Shown here in pieces: positions 20,710 to 28,884 of a DNA stretch of 34,487 nucleotides. The DNA is from CAWUJK01 sp963922865. Its GTDB lineage: Bacteria; Patescibacteriota; Gracilibacteria; BD1-5; UBA6164. The translations under genes were made by a program, and so were the position numbers. The notes beneath the pieces were generated by a model that saw only the letters and a list, made by a program, of their open reading frames with translations, did not search any database and was not told the DNA's origin. The stretch spans positions 1 through 34,487 of the forward strand of contig CAWUJK010000011.1 of assembly GCA_963922865.1 (NCBI GenBank). Direction: 5' to 3'. Within the stretch, counting starts at the first letter, position 1. The number at the start of each line of letters is the position of its first letter.

Positions 20710-21120
20710 TTACAAATAAAACATCACTACTGCTACAAAAATTCATACAACACTTCAAGCAAATGCTTCACTTGGTAAGTGTCATAATGATTCTCTAAAT
20801 TTTCTTTCTCATATATGTTTATTTAACGCTCAAGCGTGAAGTCATGCCTCATATCTAACATTTATAGCATCATAGATTATGATCAGAGTAAAAGATAGAG
20901 CTAAAGCAAACATATCACTCCCTACTCAATATTTTAAGGCAAGAGCTGTAGTTAGAGAAACACTAACAGCTGTATGAGCTGAAGGCATTCATCAACTTCA
21001 AAAAGCTATACTTAAGTCTAGCTTTCATTTTGTAATTACTGAAAAAATTCCTTTTATAAAAATACTTAATACAAATGCAATAAAAGGGATAATTAATATG
21101 TGTTGGTAATAAAAATTCAT
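20710..21120 (-). CDS. Divergent PAP2 family membrane protein
   Basis: This 136-aa protein belongs to the divergent PAP2 (DUF212, acid-phosphatase-like) family. It shows the motif SGGMPSAHTAVSVSLTTALA in the N-terminal half. The second block, IIIYDAINVRYEAGLHAWALN, is followed by LGHLPSEAFAGSVVGI. Four hydrophobic segments indicate an integral membrane protein. Substrates of this family are lipid or isoprenoid phosphates in related proteins; the specific substrate is unknown. It lies between greA and the serine protease, 21 nt after greA, and may be co-transcribed with it. Confidence 0.88.
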
Positions 21121-21141
21121 AAATTCCTTTTTTTAAAAAAA

Positions 21142-21621
21142 TTATTTTTCAAGAGATAGTATCTTATATTCTGTCTTTCAAGCATTAGAAGTTACTTTTG
21201 CTATATCATCTTTTTTCTTTCATAAAAGAGCTTTTCAAACAGCTGATTCATTTGAAATTCTAGGTAATTCTGCAAGTATGTCTGCTTCTGTTGAACCTAC
21301 AATTTTAAATTTTTCTCTTTCTTTATTTGATATATTTTCTATTTCTACAATACTTCAAACAGTAACTTTATTTTTAGAAGCTGTAGTTTCTTTAATTATT
21401 TCTACATTTTTTAAATCTATTTCCAAATCTGAAATTCTTTTCTCAACTGCTGCCTGTTCATTTCTAGCGTCTTCATATTCAGAGTTTTCCGATAAATCTC
21501 AAAAAGATATAGCTTCTTTTAATTTCTCTGCTATTTCTATCCTTTTTACTTCTTTTAAGTGTTTTAACTCTTCTTGTAATTTAAGTAGTCACTCTTGGGT
21601 TAACAATATTTTATCTGCCAT
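21142..21621 (-). CDS. greA: Transcription elongation factor GreA
   Basis: GreA rescues backtracked RNA polymerase by stimulating transcript cleavage. The 159-aa protein is full length. It has the N-terminal coiled coil with the acidic tip GDLSENSEYEDARNEQ, whose acidic residues enter the polymerase channel. The C-terminal FKBP-like domain has VGSIVEIEN, KIVGSTEADI and SNESAVGKALLGKKKDD. It sits between the divergent PAP2 gene and a membrane-protein gene in a minus-strand run that also includes nusG and secE. Confidence 0.96.
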
Positions 21622-21647
21622 GTTTATATTTTTATATAGTTAAATTA

Positions 21648-22436
21648 TTATTTTTTTGTTTTAGAAAAAATAGTTCAAAGTTCTTTTTTCATTTTTTCAT
21701 ACAACTCTTTTCTTATTTTTAGTCAAATCATTCTATTTGATTTTTTTATTACTATTCTGACATGATTGTCATTAAATCATGGGTTGAGATTTATATAAAA
21801 AGATTTTTCTCAAAAATTATTAACCTCATTTATAGAGAATGGTAATTCATAGGTAAGTACTTCAAATATATCTTTTATATCAGAGTATAGTTTATTTCAA
21901 AAAAAATACAAGTTTATATCTTTGGCATAATACTCAAAATATTCATCTGGGTATTCTCAAGTTAAATCAAATAGTCGAGGATGTAGATCTATTTTTTTTA
22001 ATTTATATTTTTCAAATTTTTTCAGTATTAGTTTTTCTATATTGGTTAATTTATTTTTTTCTTTAGAGTCAGAAAATTCTACTTTTTTTTCAATTTTATC
22101 TTTTTTTGCTACTTGTTTTATTGTTTGTTCTTGTTTAGTTTCGGTTTTTATAGTTTTTTTATTATTTGTTTGTTTTTTTATATTTACTTTTTTTATTTCA
22201 ACATTATCTGAGAGTCAGGTAAAAAGATCATTTTGTTGTCTTATATCAGGGTTATTTTCATAATTTTGCGTAATTGATATCTTAAGTTTTTCATCATGCT
22301 TATAATCTAATTTATCATGTTTAAGACTTTGTAAAAAATATCTATAATTATCGCTAAATATAAAAAGAAATATACTTAACAAAAATCATATAAGAACAAA
22401 AAATGTTTTATGAAGTTTTTGGTTCATCAAATACAT
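21648..22436 (-). CDS. Single-pass membrane protein, unrecognised
   Basis: This 262-aa protein has one N-terminal membrane helix (KTFFVLIGFLLSIFLFIF). A lysine/glutamine-rich low-complexity linker and a folded C-terminal domain of about 140 residues follow, including FEVLTYELPFSINEVNNFGE and NRMIGLKIRKELYEKMKKEL. ATG at 22436 is chosen as the first after the nusG stop codon, with a 3-nt gap; a second in-frame ATG at 22427 is equally plausible. The tight spacing indicates co-transcription with nusG and secE. No family is recognised. Confidence 0.8.
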
Positions 22437-22439
22437 TGA

Positions 22440-22985
22440 TTAGTTTTTATTTTTTAACTGTACTTCTGAGAATGACAAAACAACAGGTGTATCTCTTCAT
22501 AAAAGATTTATAACAACTGTAACTGTTGCTTTTTTTTCATTTACATTTGAAATAGTTCATTCATTTCCCTCAAAACTACCTCATTTTATAATTGCTTCAT
22601 CTCAAGGTTTAAAATCTGTACTATATACCTTAGCATTTTCTTCTATCTTTCATTTTAATTTTTCAAGTTCTTCTCAAGATACTGGCACTGGTATATTTCA
22701 TGCTCATAAAAATCATGTAACATTTGGTGTGTTTCTAACTATATACCAGCTTTCATTACTAACGATCATTTCTACAAGTATATATCATGGTAGAATATTT
22801 TTCTTTTTTGCTACCTGTTTTCATGACGCTCTAGTAGATACAACTTCATGGGTTGGAACAAAAACATCCAATATATAGTCTTCCATTCCTAAACTTTCCC
22901 TTCTTTGGAAAAGTGAAGATTTAACATTTTCTTCTGTTCAAGATATTACTTGAATAACATACCACTCTGGTTTTGCTTTATACAT
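22440..22985 (-). CDS. nusG: Transcription termination/antitermination factor NusG
   Basis: NusG binds RNA polymerase, suppresses pausing, and links to Rho or the ribosome. The 181-aa protein has the NGN domain (EWYVIQVISGTEENVKSSL; VFVPTHEVV; KKNILPGYILVEMI; WYIVRNTPNVTGFLG). A KOW domain follows (KPGDEAIIKGGSFEGNEGTI). Length and domain order are ordinary. It follows secE by 27 nt and precedes a membrane-protein gene by 3 nt. The usual downstream ribosomal genes rplK and rplA are not here; rplA is at 3992 on the other strand. Confidence 0.97.
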
Positions 22986-23012
22986 TTTTTAATTTTATTA
23001 TATATTAAGGTT

Positions 23013-23201
23013 TTATTTAGAAAAAAGCTGTAGGTCTTTCAATGCCATTAAGCTTTCTCTAAATATAAAATCTGCAAAAGTTAGATAAAGTCAAAAGAGT
23101 ATTAATGTTACTAAAACTATATAAAAAAACTTTATTGTTTCTTTTTTTGTTGGCCAAACAACATGTCTTAATTCCCTAAAAGAATCCTTTAAAAAATTCA
23201 T
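23013..23201 (-). CDS. secE: Preprotein translocase subunit SecE
   Basis: SecE is the essential small subunit clamping SecY in the translocon. The 62-aa protein has the amphipathic FRELRHVVWPTKKETIKF followed by one membrane helix, the minimal single-helix form common outside gamma-proteobacteria. The W-P-T-K/R-K-E core is the family signature. It sits directly before nusG as in most bacteria. Confidence 0.95.
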
Positions 23202-23227
23202 TATTCTAGACTATTATTAAAATAAAA

Positions 23228-23256
23228 AATGTTACCGTAGTATTCTTAGTAACATT
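23228..23256 (-). terminator. Terminator upstream of secE
   Basis: AATGTTAC (23228-23235) and GTAACATT (23249-23256) pair. On the minus strand the hairpin is followed by TTTTATTTT. It would end transcription of the gene at 23311-23652 before the secE unit. Confidence 0.7.
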
Positions 23257-23310
23257 TGTCAAGGACTAGTATATAGTTTATTTATATTTAGTCAATAAAA
23301 AGTACAAAAA

Positions 23311-23652
23311 TTAGGATAACACTGAACAAAAATTATTTTTTGTCTCTTGAGTTTGATTCAATACAACATTTTCAGATGAAATATATTTTATAAAAGTTTC
23401 CAAAAATATAATTCAGCTCATAGACATTTCTCTTTTCTTTCATTCTCAATCTATAACTAAAAAATCTACTCAATGAGTACGTTTTTCTTCCGGATTTGCA
23501 ATGTCTATATTGATTATTTTGATTTGATCTCATTTTTTAAAATCATTTTTATAAAAAATAATATCATCTCAAATAGTAAAACAATAAGTTCCAGCAAATT
23601 TCAATCTTTTTAAAGTATCCAAAGTGCAATAATCTATTTTTTGAATATTCAT
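23311..23652 (-). CDS. Hypothetical protein
   Basis: A 113-aa soluble protein that I do not recognise. It reads MNIQKIDYCTLDTLKRLKF at the N-terminus, then alternating hydrophobic strands (TYCFTIGDDIIFYKND; KIINIDIANPEE; DFLVIDGEG), suggesting a small beta-barrel. A final helix follows. Five TGA codons read as glycine at turn positions, which supports it as a real gene. It is preceded 67 nt upstream by the AGOG stop and followed by a terminator. Confidence 0.7.
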
Positions 23653-23719
23653 TTTTTAATAATTCTAATATAAAATAATATCATCTATATTAGCTCAAAA
23701 ATATTATATGTCAATTTTT

Positions 23720-24406
23720 CTAAGATTTATTATTTTTTATTAATTCTCAATATAGTGTCCAAACTATTCAATCTAGGTGTAGTGGTGCTATGTTTAATTT
23801 TTTTGATAGATCTAGGTAAAATTTATTTATGTCTTGGTAGTTTTGTTTATATTTTTGAAATAAGGCTATAAGTCTTGAGTCTATTGGGATAAATATTTCT
23901 TGTGGGTATTGTATAAAATTAAATATGTTTCTAGCTCAATATCCAAACATTTTCACAGCAAATGTTATAGTTTTTGCGTCTTTTTTTTGTTTCATAGTAT
24001 TTGCTAATTCATCTCTCAATATAAGCATATTTTTATAAAAATATTCACTTTTTCATAAAAATTCGCTCAAAAAAGGTCTAAGTTTTTCCAATCTTTTTTG
24101 TTTCATACTAACAAATCTTTTGTTGTTTTTTGAGTTTGCTATAAATAATGATAATTCATCAATTAGATTTGATGCTGTTATTTTTTTATCAGAAAAATAC
24201 ATGCTAAATTCTTCCCAATAGTTTTCTCACTTTCAAGATAGTTGATAGCAAATAATAGAGTTAGAAATTATTAGAGCCAAGTACAGCTCTTTATCATGTA
24301 TGTTTTGTTCTAGTTTGTTAAGTGCAATAAATTGTCTATCTTTTTGTTCAAATATAATTGCGTTTTTTATGGTATATTTTTCTAATTTATTGTATAATTC
24401 CTCCAT
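23720..24406 (-). CDS. Archaeal-type 8-oxoguanine DNA glycosylase (AGOG)
   Basis: This 228-aa protein matches the AGOG family of helix-hairpin-helix N-glycosylase/DNA lyases, which remove 8-oxoguanine. Visible family blocks are YQLSGKGENYWEEFSMYF, then TITFAVKMFGYGARNIFNFI with the candidate catalytic Lys, then PQEIFIPIDSRLIALF with the catalytic Asp. LNIAPLHLDGIVWTLYG closes the protein. It starts 1 nt after the ProX stop codon, so it is in an operon with ProX and probably Nudix and HIT. AGOG is mainly archaeal, so lateral origin is plausible. Confidence 0.87.
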
Positions 24407-24407
24407 T

Positions 24408-24881
24408 TTATAATTTTAAATAATAATAATTAACTCATAGATTGTCTAAAAATATCTCTAAATTTTTAATTTTTAAAACAACTGTATTATCATTTTGCAA
24501 AGGGTGAAGTCAAATCATTTCTCAGTCTAAATCTTCATCAAATACTAGCTTTATATCTTTTTTTTCGTTGTTTATTAAAGCAAAAGGGCTAACATTTCAA
24601 GGTTTTAGTCATATTTTTTGCATCATTTCTTCTGGACTTGCAAAACTCATTTTTGTATCATCAAATTTAGTTCTTATCAAATTTGTATCAAGTTTTTTGT
24701 CGTCTAGTAATACAACCATATAAAAATTTGTAGCTTTTTTATTTCTCAAAAGTAAGCTTTTAACTCTTTTTCAAGGCAAATCTACTCATTTACAATCTTC
24801 ACAACTAAAGACTGCTTTATGTTCATAATTTTTATAGTCAATTTTTAAATGATTTAGTATTTCAAATATTTTTGTTTTCAT
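24408..24881 (-). CDS. Prolyl-tRNA editing protein (ProX/YbaK family)
   Basis: This 157-aa free-standing editing domain hydrolyses misacylated tRNA, for example Ala- or Cys-tRNA(Pro). It shows VKSLLLRNKKATNFYMVVL, followed by a KMSFASPEEMMQ segment and GLKPGNVSPFALINN, which contains the PGxVSPF loop. The closing block GLHPLQNDNTVVLKIKNLEIF is the ProX/PrdX variant. ProX is distinguished from YbaK by its GxHPxxNxxTV block. It starts 11 nt after the Nudix stop codon and overlaps none of its neighbours. The tRNA-Pro gene at 26320 is nearby, but this is not a functional link. Confidence 0.85.
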
Positions 24882-24892
24882 TTTATTTAAAA

Positions 24893-25324
24893 TTAAGCTT
24901 CACTAAATTTTTCTGATTTTTTTATTTTTTTTATTACTTCTAAATCATAAGAAAACAAATGGTTTTGTTTTATGTTATTTATATCAATAAAATCTAAGCT
25001 AGAGCATTTATCTGGTTCTGCTATTTTCAAATTTCAAGAGTATTTTTTTACTTCTATATATACATCAAAATAAACTCTATCTGCAGATACTCTATGACTT
25101 ATATGTTGTATCTCCAAATCTTGTTCTACAACTTCTATTCAAAGTTCTTCTTTTAGTTCTCTACTCATTGCTTGTTTCGTAGTTTCATTTCACTCTATAT
25201 GTCATGCTGGTAATTGGTATTCTCAATCCCTAAATCATGTATTTGTTCTTTTTTGAAACAGTATTTCCTCTTTTTGGTTTTTAATTATGGCATAGCAAGC
25301 TCAAAAAAAGTTGGGTGTTCTCAT
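24893..25324 (-). CDS. Nudix hydrolase
   Basis: This 143-aa protein has a full Nudix box: LPAGHIEGNETTKQAMSREL then KEELGIEV, with all catalytic acidic residues and the REL motif. It begins MRTPNFFGACYAIIKNQKEE, a normal Nudix N-terminus. The ORF stays open further upstream to about 25486, but that stretch overlaps the HIT gene and is lysine-rich non-family sequence, so the ATG at 25324 is chosen. The substrate is unknown; nucleotide-pool cleansing (8-oxo-dGTP or similar) is plausible beside AGOG. Confidence 0.9.
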
Positions 25325-25407
25325 TGTTTTGATTTTACTTATAAACAACAAAGATAATAACTTTTTTTTAGAAAAAATCAAAAATATGAGTTGATTATTA
25401 AGTATTT

Positions 25408-25836
25408 TTAAATTTTTAATTCTTCTTTTATAGGGTATCATTGTAATTCTAGCATTTTTCGCAAATATTTTCATTGTAATTTTCATATTACAAAATGTAT
25501 GTGTAGGTGCTCAACACTTCTATTTCACATAGATTCACGAGTTGCTGAAAAATAATCTTTATCTCAAAAATAATCTCTAACAAATTTGTGTATTGTTTTT
25601 AATTCTTGAAATTCTTGCATACTTAGTTCTATTGAGTATTTTTTATGAGAGAATGGTACTGCCATTAGATGGTTTTCATTTCAGCAGTATGGTGATATAT
25701 TTCTTACTATGTACCAATATTTTCATTCCCATATACTTTGATAATCAAAACAAAACGGGCAATCATTTTTTCAATAAATTTTCTTTTTTGATCATTTTTT
25801 TTCATAATATTGTTCTCTTGTTAAAAATTTATTCAT
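25408..25836 (-). CDS. HIT family nucleotide hydrolase/transferase
   Basis: This 142-aa protein carries the histidine triad EHLHIHFVIGKL (H-x-H-x-H) near the C-terminus. DCPFCFDY, with the CPFC zinc pair, is in the N-terminal part, and HLMAVPFSHKK (the conserved second block) is in the middle. HIT proteins hydrolyse adenosine nucleotide conjugates. It heads the run HIT-Nudix-ProX-AGOG. The ATG at 25836 gives the expected N-terminus (MNKFLTREQYYEKK). Confidence 0.9.
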
Positions 25837-25960
25837 AGTTTTTGTTATAAAAAAATATTTTTTTTAGAGTCAGTTTTAGTAAAAATTATTATGTGTTAAT
25901 TATAATTTAAAATCAAAAATTTCAAAATGCATTATTACTCCAAATTTAGGTAAAAAAAAT

Positions 25961-25988
25961 TTGACTTAAATGTCTTTTTTAATAAAAT
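25961..25988 (+). promoter_or_regulatory. Promoter of the tRNA cluster
   Basis: TTGACT (25961-25966) and TAAAAT (25983-25988) are separated by 16 nt, ending about 31 nt before tRNA-Gly. Confidence 0.7.
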
Positions 25989-26019
25989 TTCCCTTGCTTG
26001 TAAATAGAGCAAGATTTAA

Positions 26020-26096
26020 GCGGGTATAGCTCAATTGGCTAGAGCATCTGCCTTCCAAGCAGAGGGTTGTGAGTTCGAGTCTCATTACCCGCTCCA
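26020..26096 (+). tRNA. tRNA-Gly(UCC)
   Basis: The cloverleaf is complete: acceptor GCGGGTA/TACCCGC, D-arm GCTC/GAGC, anticodon stem TCTGC/GCAGA with loop CTTCCAA (anticodon TCC). The T-loop TTCGAGT and a genomic CCA are present. This is the GGN reader; the UCA-anticodon tRNA-Gly expected for UGA decoding is not in the window. Confidence 0.97.
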
Positions 26097-26119
26097 TTTT
26101 TTTATTAAGATATATATGT

Positions 26120-26196
26120 GGGCGTATAGCTCAGTTGGTTAGAGCGCACGACTGATAATCGTGAGGTCGGTAGTTCAAATCTACCTATGCCCACCA
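26120..26196 (+). tRNA. tRNA-Ile(GAU)
   Basis: Acceptor GGGCGTA pairs with TATGCCC. The anticodon stem CACGA/TCGTG holds loop CTGATAA, giving anticodon GAT. The T-loop is TTCAAAT and CCA is encoded. It is 23 nt after tRNA-Gly, probably one transcript. Confidence 0.97.
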
Positions 26197-26242
26197 TTAA
26201 ATTTCACTTGAGATGAGTGAATATGAATCGGAAGAAAATTTA

Positions 26243-26261
26243 CATCGAGCGAAGCGAGATG
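26243..26261. repeat. Small hairpin with GCGAAGC core in the tRNA spacer
   Basis: CATC and GATG flank GAGCGAAGCGA, with GCGAAGC at 26249-26255. It is one of very few GC-rich runs in the intergenic DNA. GCGAAGC is a known hyper-stable DNA mini-hairpin; any role here is inference. Confidence 0.35.
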
Positions 26262-26319
26262 ATATATAAAGATAATTTTAAATTTAAAAGCTAGAAACTA
26301 GCTACAACTCTTAGAAAAC

Positions 26320-26396
26320 CGGAGACTGGCGCAATTGGCTAGCGCACACGCTTTGGGAGCGTGGGGTTGTGAGTTCGAGTCTCACGTTTCCGACCA
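26320..26396 (+). tRNA. tRNA-Pro(UGG)
   Basis: Acceptor CGGAGAC pairs with GTTTCCG, with one G-T wobble. The anticodon stem CACGC/GCGTG has loop TTTGGGA, giving anticodon TGG. T-loop TTCGAGT and CCA are present. Confidence 0.97.
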
Positions 26397-26743
26397 TGAA
26401 TCTAACATCACTCAACTTCATTGCTTATTTAAAATTTGATATATATTTCAAACTTCAAATACATAAAAAGTTGAATGCTAATAAAAAGAAAAAAGATCTA
26501 TAATTAAATAGGTCCTTTTTTTATAATTTATGAATTAGATTAAATGTTTTCTCAAGCTACTTTAATAAATACCTGAATAAAAATTAAAAATCTTTTTTTC
26601 TAGATCTATCTTTTTATTTGTTAATTCAATTTCAAACCTAATCCGTCAATCTTCAAAATACTCATAATCAAGTATTTTTATAATATAGCTAGAAAAAATT
26701 TAAAAATCATTATAATAAATAAAATATTTTTAAAGTATTATTA
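26397..26743. other. Non-coding stretch after the tRNAs
   Basis: No intact gene is present. A T-tailed hairpin lies at 26493-26522. On the minus strand about 26562-26690 is open in one frame (KILDYEYFEDGRIRFEIEL and on), but it lacks a start codon and ends in TAA. It could be a gene remnant. The rest is featureless AT-rich DNA. Confidence 0.5.
26493..26522 (+). terminator. Terminator of the tRNA cluster
   Basis: GATCTAT and ATAGGTC form the stem (one T-G wobble), preceded by A-run and followed by CTTTTTTT. Confidence 0.65.
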
Positions 26744-27376
26744 ATGTCATATATATAATTAGATGAAAGTTGATGTCTTTGATTTAATTTCAATAATAAA
26801 AAAACAAGTAAATATTTTGTGGTTACTTTCATTTTTATAGAAAATAAAAGACCTGTAGAAAAAATATTAAAGAAAATATTTTCTTGATTTTCTAAAACTG
26901 AAATAAAAAGACATAATGGAACTCTTCATTGTTATAAGGAACATCCAAAAACCAAAACTAAACTTTTTAACATGCTAAAAGAAAAGGATATATCAATAAT
27001 GTCTATTCATCTTAATAAAGAAAAAGTTTATACAAGATTACAAGATGAAAAACATGTTTTATATAATTACGTAACAAATATATTACTTGATAGACTTATT
27101 AACAAAAAGCTACTAAAGGATAATAAAATTACAATAATAGCATCTAGAAGAGAAACAAATAAATTTTTAAATGAAAATTTTAAAAACTACTTAGAAAAGA
27201 ATAACTGAAAAAAATGAATAAGTGTTGAAGTTGAAATAAAAATGCCTACTGAAGAAAAATGCTTACAAATAGTAGATGCATGCAGTTAGGCTATTTTTTG
27301 AAAATATGAGCATAACAATTATGAATATTACAATATTTTTAAACAAAAGATTATTGAAGAAAATTCATTATTTTAG
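26744..27376 (+). pseudogene. DUF3800-like protein, pseudogene with two nonsense codons
   Basis: Read in one frame with TGA as Gly, the sequence gives MSYI, a TAA stop at 26756-26758, then LDESGCLGF and SKYFVVTFIFIENKRPVEKI. A full DUF3800-like body follows to LQIVDACS, and there a TAG (27287-27289) interrupts before AIFGKYEHNNYEYYNIFKQK. DESG at the start and the QxxD-xxxxAI--KYE pattern at the end are the family's acidic motifs, typical of RNase H-like accessory or mobile proteins. Both stops are single-base changes, and reading continues in frame beyond each. This is recent decay of an intact gene. TAA and TAG remain stops in code 25. Confidence 0.8.
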
Positions 27377-27783
27377 ACACAAAATACCTCATGTGCTATA
27401 TAGAGAAACCTACGGAGTCTCACACATGAGGATTTACTTTTGTTACAATAATTATATCAATTTTGTATAATAAAGTCAAAAGTTTTTATAGTTTTCTATA
27501 TACTCAATACATTTATTATGTATAATATAGGATTAAACATAAACCTAAATTTTATACCCAAAATACAATAGTATAATATTTATATGTCCTTAAAATTTCT
27601 CAATTTCAGTTATACTCTTATGCATTATAGCAGACCATTTGATTAAAAAAATACAAATTTCTTAATTTTAAGAAAGTTAGTTTTTTTATTTATTTTTATT
27701 TATTTTTTACTATTAGCTTATTATTATTAAAATATATATTAATTCCGTCATAGATATTTTATTTAATAAGTTAATAAAAAAAT
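27377..27783. other. Non-coding AT-rich stretch with hairpins
   Basis: No gene is supported. A strong inverted repeat CCTCATGTG (27387-27395)/CACATGAGG (27423-27431) follows the pseudogene. A second one, TTTCTTAA-TT-TTAAGAAA at 27658-27675, has a downstream T-run and may be a terminator. The rest is AT-rich with no pattern seen. Confidence 0.6.
27387..27431 (+). repeat. Inverted repeat downstream of the DUF3800 pseudogene
   Basis: Nine-base perfect arms, CCTCATGTG and CACATGAGG, enclose 27 nt containing AGAGAAACCTACGGAGTCT. This interior could also pair weakly. No T-run follows, so terminator function is doubtful; it may be an element end or a structured RNA. Confidence 0.45.
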
Positions 27784-28119
27784 ATGAACTTTAAATTTAA
27801 AAAAGATATATACACAAATAATAGATGATGATATTCTAGAATAACTAATTTATATTGTAGAGTATGCAGTTATAATTTTGCTGTATATCAAAAAGATTGA
27901 CCATGAAATTTAAGAAGGCTTTACATGGATAGAATCTTATACCCTGAAAATTTAACCAATCTTGATAAAGAAAATATAAATGAAGTTAAAACTTTATGCT
28001 GTCCAAATTGTAAGGAAGATTTATGAACTCCTTATATTTACAAAAAAGAAGACAGAAAAGCATTTAAAGTTTATCAAGATATGATTATTAAAAAAGTAAG
28101 AAAATTAAATGAAAATTAG
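27784..28119 (+). CDS. Zinc-binding protein with YQKDGPGNLRRLYMDRI motif
   Basis: This 111-aa protein has two cysteine pairs, YCRVC in the N-terminal part and CCPNC in the C-terminal half, consistent with one zinc site. Between them is YQKDGPGNLRRLYMDRI, a distinctive basic block that I associate with a small uncharacterised zinc-ribbon family. Five TGA codons fall on glycines, including the two of DGPGN. It follows the decayed DUF3800 gene, is on the same strand, and has no clear operon partner. Function is unknown. Confidence 0.75.
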
Positions 28120-28274
28120 GTAAGGTAAAAAATCATACTTTAGTAGAAAAATTGTGAGTTTAATAGAAATTTTTATTTATTTATCAAATACAATATTATG
28201 CTGCAAATCAATTCATAGCATCTATTCTATTTATATACAATATAGCTATTATTCCAAGAAAATACTAAAATTAA

Positions 28275-28859
28275 TTAATATCCATTATAATCAAATCAAT
28301 CTAAATAATCTATTGGTGATAAATTTAAAGTATTATAATTAATATTATTATTAAATGTAAATCAATTTAATCTTAATCTAATAAATATTAGTAAAAATCA
28401 ATGGGAAATTACTAGTATCTTTTTTCATTTATATTTTTTACATTTTTCAATAAAAATATCTATCCTTTTTATAATATCTTTTAACAACTCTACTCAATCA
28501 TTTCATAAAAAAATATACTCCCATAACCTTTTTCTAATAATTTTTAATCAATATTTTTTATATTCATCACTAGTAACTATTTTTTGTATATCAAAATATA
28601 TTTCATTAAGTAAATCCAAAGACTCAATCTCCCTATATCAAAGTATATTAGCAGTTGATATAGTTCTTTTTTGAGTAGATGTATATATTTTATAAAACTG
28701 AGATTTTTGTAATTTTTTAAAATGAATTGTTTTATTTAAGTTTTTTGATATATCCGGAGAAATAGTTTGGTTTGATAAAGCAACCAAATCTTTATAATCT
28801 AAGTTATTATAATCATCAAATGGTTTTTCTAAAAAATTATGTCTAATAAAAGTAATCAT
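28275..28859 (-). CDS. Histidine phosphatase family protein
   Basis: This 194-aa protein has the family's catalytic N-terminal motif as TFIRHNFLEKP (RHG becomes RHN). YTSTQKRTISTANIL fits the second conserved arginine (S-x-x-x-R). VISHGFLLIFIRLRL carries the second histidine near the C-terminus. The phosphohistidine enzyme type is clear, but the substrate is not. It starts 25 nt after the stop codon of the PEP-synthase-like gene, so they are probably co-transcribed and may act in the same reaction sequence. Confidence 0.82.
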
Positions 28860-28884
28860 TTATTTCTTAATTTAAAAACTAAAT

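Noticed and set aside
26397..28274. CRISPR array or toxin-antitoxin system in the sparse region
   Set aside because: No regularly spaced repeats and no paired small ORFs with recognisable toxin or antitoxin motifs were seen.
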